Assembly (NCBI RefSeq): GCF_001684335.1
Contig: NZ_LOIC01000044.1
Location: forward strand, 142,713 to 184,120
Reading direction: 5' to 3'
Length of the DNA: 41,408 nt
Origin: Photorhabdus namnaonensis
Lineage (GTDB): Bacteria; Pseudomonadota; Gammaproteobacteria; Enterobacterales; Enterobacteriaceae
Of the stretch, positions 1 through 6,418 are shown one piece after another. The translations under genes were made by a program, and so were the position numbers. The notes under the pieces were generated by a model. The model was not told the DNA's origin, made no database searches, and was given only the letters and a program-made list of their open reading frames with translations. Numbering within the stretch: the first letter of the stretch is position 1; the number at the start of each line of letters is the position of its first letter.

Positions 1-616
1 AGTGTCGCGGATTACTTACCTTTGTACCGTCTGATTTAATTGCATAATGACTCAGCCCTACATCAAGCCCCGTGATATTGGTTATCAATGCTGACTTTGC
101 TGGCACTTCTACTCCATCATCACAGAGTAACGACGCATAGTATTTCCCTGTCGCGCTGCGACTCAACGTGATGCTTTTCAACGTACCCGTAATATCACGG
201 TGCAACCGGGCTGCAATCGGCGAGGCTTTCGGGATTTTGATTGCACCGTCAAGCACTTTCACTCCAACGCAATGATAGCTGGATTGTTTTCCATGCTTAC
301 GCTTAAATGTTGGGAAACGTGCTTTCAGTTTCGGATTGAAAAAGTTGGAAAAAGCCACATCAAGATTGATTATCGCCTGCTGTAGCGCGATAGAATCATA
401 CTCTTTGAGCCATGAATACTGACGGGATTTCTTCGCTACAGCCAATAAAGGCTTCAGATCTTTACGGGGGCTTAAACTTATACCGTGCCGCCGATAAGCC
501 TGTTTTTTGATGTGCAAAGCCTTGTTGTACGCAAAACGAACAGCGCCGAACTGGGCATTGAGAAATTCTGCCTGTTCAGGTGTCGGGTAGATGCGTACTT
601 TTGTGGCTCTTAACAT
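1..616 (-). CDS. tnpB: TnpB (IS200/IS605 family), N-terminal part, cut by window edge
   Basis: Reading the minus strand from the ATG at 616-614 gives about 205 open codons to the window edge, beginning MLRATKVRIYPTPEQAEFL, the usual start of IS605-family TnpB/OrfB. It has the helical N-terminal domain (FAYNKALHI near residue 29, LQQAIINLDVAFSNFF near 77-92) and then the RuvC-like domain: GLDVGLSHY lies about residues 184-192, its Asp fitting the first RuvC catalytic acid. TnpB proteins are RNA-guided DNA nucleases that help the element persist. The RuvC-II, zinc-finger and RuvC-III parts, and any omega-RNA at the 3' end, lie outside the window. It is divergent from tnpA, as in IS605. No stop is seen in the visible part, so it may be intact. 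Confidence 0.9.
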   Translation of the reverse strand, partial: MLRATKVRIYPTPEQAEFLNAQFGAVRFAYNKALHIKKQAYRRHGISLSPRKDLKPLLAVAKKSRQYSWLKEYDSIALQQAIINLDVAFSNFFNPKLKARFPTFKRKHGKQSSYHCVGVKVLDGAIKIPKASPIAARLHRDITGTLKSITLSRSATGKYYASLLCDDGVEVPAKSALITNITGLDVGLSHYAIKSDGTKVSNPRH

Positions 617-672
617 CGTTAGCGCTCATTGATATAATGTATATATTTTAACAGGTTAATGGAATATATCAA

Positions 673-1098
673 TTGAGTAATCACGACGATTGACGGGAAG
701 GATCCCTCCGAAAACGGCATAGCGTCAGCAAACTTGTTGTGCATCTGATTTTTACGACAAAATACCGTCGAAGATTGTTTGACGGACGAATGATAGAGCA
801 GTTGCGGGATGCTTTTGTTTCTGCTGCTGAAAAACTCGAAGGTGAAATTATTGAGATGGACGGAGAACCAGACCATGTCCATCTGCTGATTGCCTATCCT
901 CCAAAACTGGTTGTCAGTGTTATGGTCAACAATCTGAAATCGGTATCATCGCGTCTGCTGCGCCAGCAAAATACGCACCTGAGGATGCAAAGTAAGACAG
1001 GGCTTCTATGGTCACGATCATATTTTGTTTGTCGTACCGGAGAGGCGACGATTGAAACGCTCAGAGCTTATGTTCAGAGTCAGTCAACGCCTGATTGA
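673..1098 (+). pseudogene. tnpA: IS200/IS605 Y1 transposase TnpA with in-frame TGA at codon 7
   Basis: The frame from TTG 673 reads SNHDD, then TGA at 691-693, then REGSLRKRHSVSKLVVHLIF and on without interruption to 1098. The homologous N-terminal residues lie on both sides of the TGA, so this looks like a nonsense mutation. The HUH motif (DHVHLLI), the WSRSYFV block and the Tyr of ETLRAYVQSQ, expected to be the nucleophile of Y1 transposases, are all present. GTG 739 could restart translation but would drop the conserved first strand. TnpA excises and inserts the single-stranded element. It is divergent from tnpB with 56 bp between starts. Confidence 0.8.
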
Positions 1099-1103
1099 TC
1101 TTT

Positions 1104-1120
1104 AAAGCCCTACGGGCTTT
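1104..1120. repeat. Subterminal hairpin of the IS605-type element (right end)
   Basis: AAAGCCC, loop TAC, GGGCTTT is a perfect 7-bp hairpin six bases after the tnpA stop. IS200/IS605 transposases recognise such subterminal hairpins, so the right end of the element probably lies just beyond, around 1121-1145. The exact cleavage site cannot be placed from one copy. Confidence 0.6.
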
Positions 1121-1143
1121 CGCCTTATATCCCCGCCCGCACT

Positions 1144-1267
1144 GAGGGTGTCGCAAAAGGCCGGCATTGACAATAAATCCACAGAGATTTATTGCCTGTT
1201 ATTGGGACTGACAACCCATGACAGGCTAAAAATAACCCATAATATCAGGGCAACGGCCCTTGATAAG
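1144..1267. other. Unassigned spacer with a strong hairpin; possible end of another insertion
   Basis: GAGGGTGTCGCAAAA at about 1144-1158 looks like the terminal repeat of a DDE insertion sequence, but I cannot name one. CAATAAATC (1171-1179) and GATTTATTG (1186-1194) form a perfect 9-bp hairpin with a 6-base loop. The 67-codon plus-strand ORF here overlaps the Fic relic and matches nothing I know. Confidence 0.3.
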
Positions 1268-1678
1268 TTATACGCTATGTATCGGATTGAACATGGTATA
1301 GCCTTCGGGGAATATCAACTGATGCCACTTGAGTATACGTTCAAGGGTTAAATCGGAGTGGCTATTTTCTATCACATCAAGAGCAACCTCTGTAATGCCG
1401 TCACTCTTCTCTATGATTGGATAAGGTTTTTCTTCCGTAATACCTAATCTGTTTGCCAATGATGAACGTATCGAAGCTGCATTCAGTCTTTCCCCTTCAA
1501 TTTCACTTGAATAGAGTATGCTAGATAGAAGGCTATCAAGCGTTGCCTGCTTGGTGTCTTCATAATCAGATTTGCCTAATAGCAATCCTTGGTTGAAGTG
1601 CACATCTCGCAGTAATGGTGCAATAGTATCGACATTCCAATGAAATGCAGGCCAGTTCGGTTGTTCCCATATCCACAT
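1268..1678 (-). pseudogene. Fic-family protein, truncated before the catalytic motif
   Basis: From ATG 1678 (GGGTGA six bases upstream) the product starts MWIWEQPNWPAFHWN, typical of the N-terminal domain (DUF4172) of class II Fic proteins. SSEIEG at about residues 78-83 fits the inhibitory helix motif [S/T]xxxE[G/N]. The frame ends at GYTMFNPI followed by HSV and a stop, where relatives continue towards the HPFxxGNGRxxR loop. That loop is absent, so no AMP transfer is expected. An in-frame GTG at 1720 is possible but lies inside the palindrome at 1691-1753. The break, near 1280, abuts the unassigned spacer and IS end, suggesting loss by insertion and deletion. Confidence 0.75.
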
Positions 1679-1690
1679 TTGCGTCACCCA

Positions 1691-1753
1691 TGAGTCAAAT
1701 AACTGCTCTATTCTACTCACAAAATGAGGCGAATAGTGATTTTATTTGACTCA
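1691..1753. repeat. 63-bp nested palindrome, copy 1
   Basis: TGAGTCAAATAA (1691-1702) and TTATTTGACTCA (1742-1753) are perfect inverted arms. Inside are CTATTC/GAATAG (1708-1713, 1731-1736) and CTCA/TGAG (1716-1719, 1725-1728). The 55 bases 1705-1759 recur exactly at 4163-4217. It lies between the divergent fic relic and abiE operon, so it may be a small non-autonomous element, a transcription barrier or a regulator site. Confidence 0.75.
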
Positions 1754-1966
1754 TTCTGGTTTTTTCGCCTGGTATCTTTGCCAACATTGGGTGAGTTTTT
1801 ACCAATCATAATCACTTGTGATTGAGTGGTGAGAGAAAGTCACTGTACAGTTTTGATACTTGGTGATTAGTTTAGTAAAGCGAATGGTTATATTCATTGC
1901 TTACCAAATATAAAGAAAGCTTATCTCTTCAAAAGCAATGCAATGGTTTATAAAAATGAAAATACA
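1754..1966. other. Non-coding region upstream of the abiE operon
   Basis: No gene is seen between the palindrome and the operator-like units. The segment around 1869-1966 (GCGAATGGTTATATTCATTG, then AAAGCAATGCAATGG) is repeated in diverged form at about 3983-4061 downstream of the operon, as part of a larger duplication. Confidence 0.5.
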
Positions 1967-2078
1967 CGGCAATAACTGCCGTGAAAAATAGATATTATAA
2001 ACCACAAAAAAATCTGCTAGTTTATGATCTATTGAATATCCGGCAATAACCGCCGCAAATTATGGATTTCATAAACTA
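1967..2078 (+). promoter_or_regulatory. Two operator-like units in front of abiEi
   Basis: A 38-base unit begins with CGGCAATAACTGCCG at 1967-1981 and again with CGGCAATAACCGCCG at 2041-2055, each followed by a related tail (AGATATTATAAACC and GGATTTCATAAACT). The units start 74 bp apart and the second runs into the ATG at 2078. AbiEi antitoxins are known to repress their own promoter by binding paired inverted repeats, so these are the likely operators. A third copy is at 4066-4103. Confidence 0.6.
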
Positions 2079-2851
2079 TGTTAAATTCTGAAGCACGTCA
2101 ACGACTTAAAGAATTACTTCCTGTTGGTATGTTGGCTACCAAACAATGGCTCATTGCTCAAGGGCTTAAACTTCATTTTGTAGACAATACTGTGCGTAGT
2201 AAAACACTTATCCCTCTTGCTACTGGAGTGTTTAGTCAATTCAGTTGCCACCTAAACTGGCAAGGTGTTGTTGCTTCATTGCAGCGTATGTCTGAAACAC
2301 CTATTCACCTCGGTGGGCTGACTGCTCTGGAGATAGCCGGGTTAGCTCACTACGTCACCCGCTCTCATATCCGAACAGTTCACTTGTATTCTAGTGAGCC
2401 GTTACCTCGCTGGCTGACCAGAGTACCTTTAGATGTGTATTTTAAAGGGCACCGGACCCAAGCGTTATGGCCGGAAAATCTGATAGCTGACTCAACTTGG
2501 CTTAGGCAGGAGCAATGGCGGGAGGGAATGCCTGCATTCCAATTCTCTTGCCCGGAAAGGGCTATCTTCGAAGTTTTGGTGGATGTACCCAAAGCTGTCA
2601 GCTTTGAACATGCCGAACAACTGATGCAGGGATTATACAATTTGTCACCGCGCAAACTTGATGCTTTGCTTCTGGCCTGTTCCAGTATTAAGGTAAAGCG
2701 GCTTTTTCTTTGGTTAGCAGAAAGGCATCAGCACGCTTGGTTTAAGAAGTTGGAGCCTCAAAAGTACAACCTAGGGTCTGGCAAACGCGTCATTGCTACC
2801 GAAGGGCGATTGGATAATACCTGGCTCATCACGGTGCCCAAGGATATGTAG
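2078..2851 (+). CDS. abiEi: AbiEi-family antitoxin (type IV TA system)
   Basis: 257 residues. The N-terminal part (LLPVGMLATKQWLIAQGL, about 13-30, then VRSKTLIPLATGVFSQF) has the winged-helix look of the AbiEi_3 N-terminal domain. The rest (HLGGLTALEIAGLAHYV, about 77-93; FSCPERAIFEVLVDVP, about 155-170) fits the AbiEi C-terminal domain. In the family this protein represses the operon through its N-terminal domain and neutralises the nucleotidyltransferase toxin through its C-terminal domain without stable binding. ATG 2078 is chosen because the start MLNSEARQRLKELL fits the family and the operator unit abuts it. The toxin frame starts 9 bases after the stop. The frame is open, while the toxin has an early stop. 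Confidence 0.85.
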   Translation: MLNSEARQRLKELLPVGMLATKQWLIAQGLKLHFVDNTVRSKTLIPLATGVFSQFSCHLNWQGVVASLQRMSETPIHLGGLTALEIAGLAHYVTRSHIRTVHLYSSEPLPRWLTRVPLDVYFKGHRTQALWPENLIADSTWLRQEQWREGMPAFQFSCPERAIFEVLVDVPKAVSFEHAEQLMQGLYNLSPRKLDALLLACSSIKVKRLFLWLAERHQHAWFKKLEPQKYNLGSGKRVIATEGRLDNTWLITVPKDM

Positions 2852-2860
2852 GGAGAGGCT

Positions 2861-3778
2861 ATGGATCGTAACAGTATTTATTACCGATAAGTTCAGTTGT
2901 TACTGCAACTACTGCCTTTTGTTGCTGAACAGGAGTGTTTTGCTTTGAAAGGAGGTACGGCTATCAATTTGTTTGTTCGCAACTTGCCTCGGTTGTCGGT
3001 TGATATTGATCTAGTATTTTTACCGATGCTGCAACGTGCAGAAGCTTTAACGGCGATCAAAGCTGCTCTGAGTAAGATAGCGGTTGCCATTCGAGCTGCT
3101 ATGGCAGACGCGGAAATTATCGAATCTTTCCGGGATAAAGACGATGCTTTGCGGTTGATTGTAGGAAGATCAGGCGTTCAAATAAAAATTGAGTTGTCAC
3201 CGGTCTTGCGTGGTACTGTGTTTGAACCGAAGGTAATGACAGTCTGCAAGGTTGTGGAAGATGAGTTTGGCTACGCTGAAATCCAAATCGTTTCCCATGC
3301 TGATCTCTATGCCGGAAAAATCTGCGCTGCACTGGATAGGCAACATCCTAGAGATTTGTTCGATATGAAATGGTTGCTGGATAACGAGGGCCTTACTGAT
3401 GATCTTCGCAAGGCTCTGATAGTCTACATGGTTAGCCATAGCCGTCCTATCGCCGAATTGCTTAGGCCCATTTTCAAGGACATTGCTGGTGTCTATCATG
3501 GTGAGTTTCTGAATATGGCAGAACAGCACGTCGAATTGGCCGAACTGGAAGCGACGCGAGGAAGCTTGGTTGAGTTGATTAACGACTCTTTAACCGAACA
3601 GGAGCGTACTTTTCTGTTATCCTTTAAAAACCGAACGCCAGACTGGTCATTGCTGGGACTAGAAAGTGTTGAGCAACTGCCTGCCATCCTCTGGAAACAG
3701 AGGAATTTGGCGAAGATGGGGACGGATAAACATACTAAAGCGTATCAAAATCTGCGTCATGTACTTGGCGTAGATTAG
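2861..3778 (+). pseudogene. abiEii: AbiEii-family nucleotidyltransferase toxin with stop at codon 10
   Basis: From ATG 2861 (GGGAGAG just upstream) the frame reads MDRNSIYYR, TAA at 2888-2890, then VQLLLQLLPFVAEQECFALK on to 3778 without further stops. Homologues as I recall them read MDRxSxYYRQV here, so the TAA probably replaces a CAA Gln. The rest is complete: GGTAINLF and SVDIDLVF carry the nucleotidyltransferase Gly-Gly and Asp-x-Asp motifs, and DLYAGKICAALDRQHPRDLFD is the later conserved block. TTG 2897 could restart synthesis three codons after the stop, losing only the first 12 residues, so weak toxin expression cannot be excluded. Read in full it would be 305 residues. In the family the toxin modifies RNA targets such as tRNA. 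Confidence 0.85.
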
Positions 3779-4065
3779 ATTGTGGTAACACTATAGTTGA
3801 AGGTTACCTCAACGGCATGCAAAACCCATGTCTACTGGTGGAGCGGTGTTGTATCAAATTACGAAAACTGTTTTATCAGAAAAGGATTGCCCCTGAAGAG
3901 GGGCCATTGGTTAATGCTAAATCGTTTTCGTGCCAAATATGAAAGCATTATGACTATATTGGTAAGGGAAATGCTTTTGGTAAGGCGAATAGTCGTATTC
4001 ATTGTTTACCAAGTACAAAGAAAGTCCGTCCCTTCAAAAGCAATACAACGGCTTATAAAAATACA

Positions 4066-4103
4066 CGGCAATAATTGCCGTAAATTACAGATTTTATAAA
4101 CCG
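4066..4103 (+). repeat. Third copy of the abiEi operator-like unit
   Basis: CGGCAATAATTGCCG followed by TAAATTACAGATTTTATAAACC matches the units at 1967 and 2041. It no longer precedes a gene, so it is a relic, but it could still bind the antitoxin. Confidence 0.65.
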
Positions 4104-4149
4104 TGTTAAATACTGAATTATGTCAATGGTTCCATATTGGCGTCACCTG

Positions 4150-4211
4150 TGAATCAAATAAGGCTCTATTCTACTCACAAAATGAGGCGAATAGTGATTT
4201 TATTTGACTCA
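4150..4211. repeat. 63-bp nested palindrome, copy 2 (degenerate left arm)
   Basis: The right part is identical to copy 1 (4163-4217 equals 1705-1759). The left arm reads GTGAATCAAATAAGG, with substitutions and one base missing relative to copy 1, so the outer pairing is weaker. Confidence 0.7.
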
Positions 4212-4386
4212 TTCTGGGTTTTTCGCCTGGTATTTTGTTAGCGTGGGGTGAAATCACCAATATCGGGAAATAATGAAGTCTCTGTGTGCTTGTTCTTTAG
4301 CGATCAGAATAAGCGTCAAGCGTGAGAATTGCTTAATTAAAGATGACCGTTAATGGTTAATGACGATATAACTATTTAATTTGTTT

Positions 4387-4482
4387 TATACCCTATGGAT
4401 TTCAAGATGCATCGCGACGGCAAGGGAGTGAATCCCCGGGAGCATAGCAAACTATGTGACCGAGGTGAACGAGTGCAGCCAA
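4387..4482. repeat. ERIC element, truncated at its right end
   Basis: It starts TATACCCTATGGATTTCAAG and contains the ERIC core (GTGAATCCCCGGGAGCATAG and GTGACCGAGGTGAACGAGTG). It is nearly identical to the complete copy at 5164-5290 up to CAGCCAA, then stops matching, so the last 31 bases or so and the closing GGGTATA are missing. Confidence 0.85.
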
Positions 4483-4518
4483 AAAATACTCCCACTAGTC
4501 CAATTGCCTGTCAAAATA

Positions 4519-4547
4519 TTGCTGAAATGATGCCTCTAAATTATACT
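4519..4547 (+). promoter_or_regulatory. Predicted sigma-70 promoter of parDE
   Basis: TTGCTG (4519-4524) and TATACT (4542-4547) are separated by 17 bases. The A+T-rich stretch TTATACTAATAGTTATTAATAG over and after the -10 box has inverted symmetry and is a plausible ParD operator. Confidence 0.6.
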
Positions 4548-4588
4548 AATAGTTATTAATAGATATTAAAAACACTGGAGGAATGACT

Positions 4589-4852
4589 ATGCCAACAAGT
4601 GTAGCACTAAGCCCTTATTTTGAAGCATTTATCCGTAATCAGATTGATAGCGGTCGTTATAACAATACAAGCGAAGTCATTCGCGCCGGTCTTCGTGCGT
4701 TAGAAGAGCGAGAGCAGCAAGTAAAAGTTGAATCACTCAAAAGCGCTATAATGGCTGGCATCCAAAGCGGTGAAAGTAGAGATGCGGGAGATGTTTTTGA
4801 CCGCCTCACGCAAAAATACAAGAACATGGCCGAAGGTAGTCAGGGTAAATGA
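4589..4852 (+). CDS. parD: ParD-type antitoxin
   Basis: 87 residues from ATG 4589. GGAGG at 4577-4581 lies seven bases before this ATG but only one base before the alternative ATG at 4583, which decides the start. The N-terminal half (SVALSPYFEAFIRNQIDSG, then YNNTSEVIRAGLRALEERE) is a ribbon-helix-helix DNA-binding fold of the ParD/CC2985 type. The C-terminal half is the charged, flexible toxin-wrapping segment. It should repress its own promoter and block ParE. The stop overlaps the parE start as ATGA. The pair sits between two ERIC elements. Confidence 0.9.
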   Translation: MPTSVALSPYFEAFIRNQIDSGRYNNTSEVIRAGLRALEEREQQVKVESLKSAIMAGIQSGESRDAGDVFDRLTQKYKNMAEGSQGK

Positions 4853-5151
4853 AACTGAGTATTTCGCCTCTGGCAGAACACGACCTTGAAGAAATCGGCG
4901 ATTGGATTGCACAAGATAATCCTGTAAGAGCGCTCAGCTTTACCAAAGAGTTATACCAGCAATGCTTGTTATTAGCGGAAGCTCCCGCAATTTATAGGGA
5001 AAGGCCTGAGCTCGGGAAAGGGGTCAGAAGCAGCGCTTATGGTCGCTATGTCGTTTTCTTTCAGATTATTGATACAGAAGTCCGTATAGAACGGATACTG
5101 CACGGTTCTCGGGATATAGTCGGTATTTTTAATCAACCGGATGACTTGTAG
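4849..5151 (+). CDS. parE: ParE-family toxin
   Basis: 100 residues, complete. MKLSISPLAEHDLEEIGDWI is the start of the RelE/ParE superfamily fold, SAYGRYVVFFQ is the central strand block and VRIERILHGSRD the conserved end (HGxRD). In well-studied members ParE inhibits DNA gyrase; for this branch that is an inference. The overlap ATGA with parD indicates translational coupling. Unlike the AbiE and HigB toxins in this window it has no early stop, so this TA pair looks functional. Confidence 0.9.
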   Translation: MKLSISPLAEHDLEEIGDWIAQDNPVRALSFTKELYQQCLLLAEAPAIYRERPELGKGVRSSAYGRYVVFFQIIDTEVRIERILHGSRDIVGIFNQPDDL

Positions 5152-5163
5152 ATCGACAACGTA

Positions 5164-5290
5164 TATACCCTATGGATTTCAAGATGCATCGCGACGGCAA
5201 GGGAGTGAATCCCCGGGAGCATAGCAAACTATGTGACCGGGGTGAACGAGTGCAGCCAACAAAGAGGCAACTTGAAAGATGACGGGTATA
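5164..5290. repeat. Complete ERIC element (127 bp)
   Basis: Bounded by TATACCC (5164) and GGGTATA (5290), exactly 127 bp, the standard ERIC length. It has the core GTGAATCCCC...GGGGTGAACG and the pairing arms CCTATGGATTTCAAG/CTTGAAAGATGACGG. It lies between the convergent parE and luxR-type gene ends, and can fold as a long hairpin in RNA from either. Confidence 0.92.
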
Positions 5291-5309
5291 ATTTATCAAA
5301 TCCTACCAA

Positions 5310-5969
5310 TCACAAATGCCGAGTAATAAACCCGTTAGAAACTAATTCAGTACGGTTAGTGACTTTGGTTTTGGCAAAGATATTACGCAGGTGGGTTTTG
5401 ACGGTAGACAGGGAAATATTAAGTATCTGTGCAATACGTTTGTTACTTGATCCTTCTCTTATCAAATTAATAATTTCTTGCTCTTTAGCTGTCAAAGTAG
5501 TCGGGGTTTCAGGAAGCAAATCTCTGACGGCTAATTCAATTAATGGCAGAATAGCGCTGAGGCGATTAAAGTCTTTTGGTATAAATGGGGTATCTCGTAA
5601 TAAAGAGACGCCGGCAATAATTCTGTTGTGTTGACGGATAAATATTTCGGCAATGTCCTGTATGTTATTTGGCTGCATAAATTCATGGTAATACTTATTA
5701 TGTTTAGTCAGTGTTTTCTGATCCATGCCAACCATATTAATATTATTTTGTTGATAATTAGCCGGTTTTAATGGATCTAAATGTTGAAAATGAGCCAGAT
5801 AATTTTGGTGAGTTTCGTCTGAAATACCGTACAGGATGTAGTTTTCGGGGCGTAATTCATTATTCACCAGATAGAATGCCGCGGCTGAGATAGGAACCAG
5901 ATGGGAAATCGTATTTAAGCAACTGTAGATTAAAGCATTTTCACGGCTATTCGGTGGTACAGTAGACAA
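5310..5969 (-). CDS. LuxR-family transcriptional regulator (solo)
   Basis: 219 residues from TTG 5969-5967, chosen because AGGGAG (5982-5977) lies seven bases upstream. An earlier TTG at 6011 would add 14 residues without a visible ribosome site. The last 65 residues (LTAKEQEIINLIREGSSNKR, then STVKTHLRNIFAKT) are a GerE-type helix-turn-helix. The N-terminal 150 residues do not show the conserved Trp/Tyr/Asp pattern of acyl-homoserine-lactone domains and could be a GAF/PAS-like sensor. No LuxI gene is nearby. It is divergent from the APC permease with about 450 bp between starts, so control of that permease operon is a reasonable guess. Confidence 0.8.
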   Translation of the reverse strand: MSTVPPNSRENALIYSCLNTISHLVPISAAAFYLVNNELRPENYILYGISDETHQNYLAHFQHLDPLKPANYQQNNINMVGMDQKTLTKHNKYYHEFMQPNNIQDIAEIFIRQHNRIIAGVSLLRDTPFIPKDFNRLSAILPLIELAVRDLLPETPTTLTAKEQEIINLIREGSSNKRIAQILNISLSTVKTHLRNIFAKTKVTNRTELVSNGFITRHL

Positions 5970-6418
5970 GAAAGTTCTCCCTTTAGAATAATATCTAATT
6001 GGATAAATCAATACTGAAAATTAATCAAATGTTAATTAAAATGCGCAATTAACACAAAATAAACATATTAATAACGTGATACAGATTGCAATAAATGAAA
6101 TTTCTTAACGTGATGATCACCGGCTAAGAACAGGTGTTTTGGTATATATCTGAAATAATTTCTTAATGTATTAACTAAGCGATTTTGTTTTTATTAGTTG
6201 ATATTTAAGTGATTATTTTTGCTTTTTTCTGTTTTCTGGTATTTTTCGTTACATCTTTTCAGTGATTAATCCCTCTTTAGGTATCGTTCTTTAGGACGAT
6301 GGTCGGTATTCCTCTTCACTTTCTATAGTGTATTTATCCTCAATAAAGTTTACAAAAAATTCACAAATGAATCGCCGTGAGCATTATTTTTACGACTAGA
6401 AGTTAAGAGGGAAGATAA
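5970..6418. other. Divergent intergenic region, luxR-type gene / permease
   Basis: A+T-rich and without a gene. The only structure I can point to is ATCGT/ACGAT (6283-6287 and 6296-6300) around TCTTTAGG, with CTCTTTAG repeated just upstream. Promoters for both genes must lie here, but no box is strong enough to call. Confidence 0.4.

Larger units (their letters stand above)
3779..4386. other. Non-coding remnant of a duplicated abiE/fic border
   Basis: About 3958-4125 resembles the region in front of abiEi, including the operator unit (CGGCAATAATTGCCG, 4066-4080) and a decayed start (GTGTTAAATACTGAA at 4103, compare ATGTTAAATTCTGAA at 2078). Directly after it, about 4130-4235 resembles the fic start and palindrome. 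The order is thus the reverse of that on the left side of the operon. The 100-codon ORF at 3797-4099 runs through these repeats and is not credible. From 4256 to 4386 I see nothing. Confidence 0.6.

Noticed and set aside
691-693. TGA as selenocysteine codon in tnpA
   Set aside because: No SECIS-like hairpin placed directly after it and no reason for selenocysteine in a transposase; a nonsense mutation is simpler.
1148-1351. 67-codon ORF overlapping the fic relic
   Set aside because: It lies antisense to clear Fic sequence and has no family match or ribosome site.
1967-2055. CRISPR-like array
   Set aside because: Only two adjacent units with divergent tails and no spacer regularity; better explained as operator repeats. 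The ERIC copies are likewise not CRISPR.
3797-4099. 100-codon plus-strand ORF downstream of the abiEii frame
   Set aside because: It runs through the duplicated promoter region and operator unit, has no ribosome site and no protein-like character.
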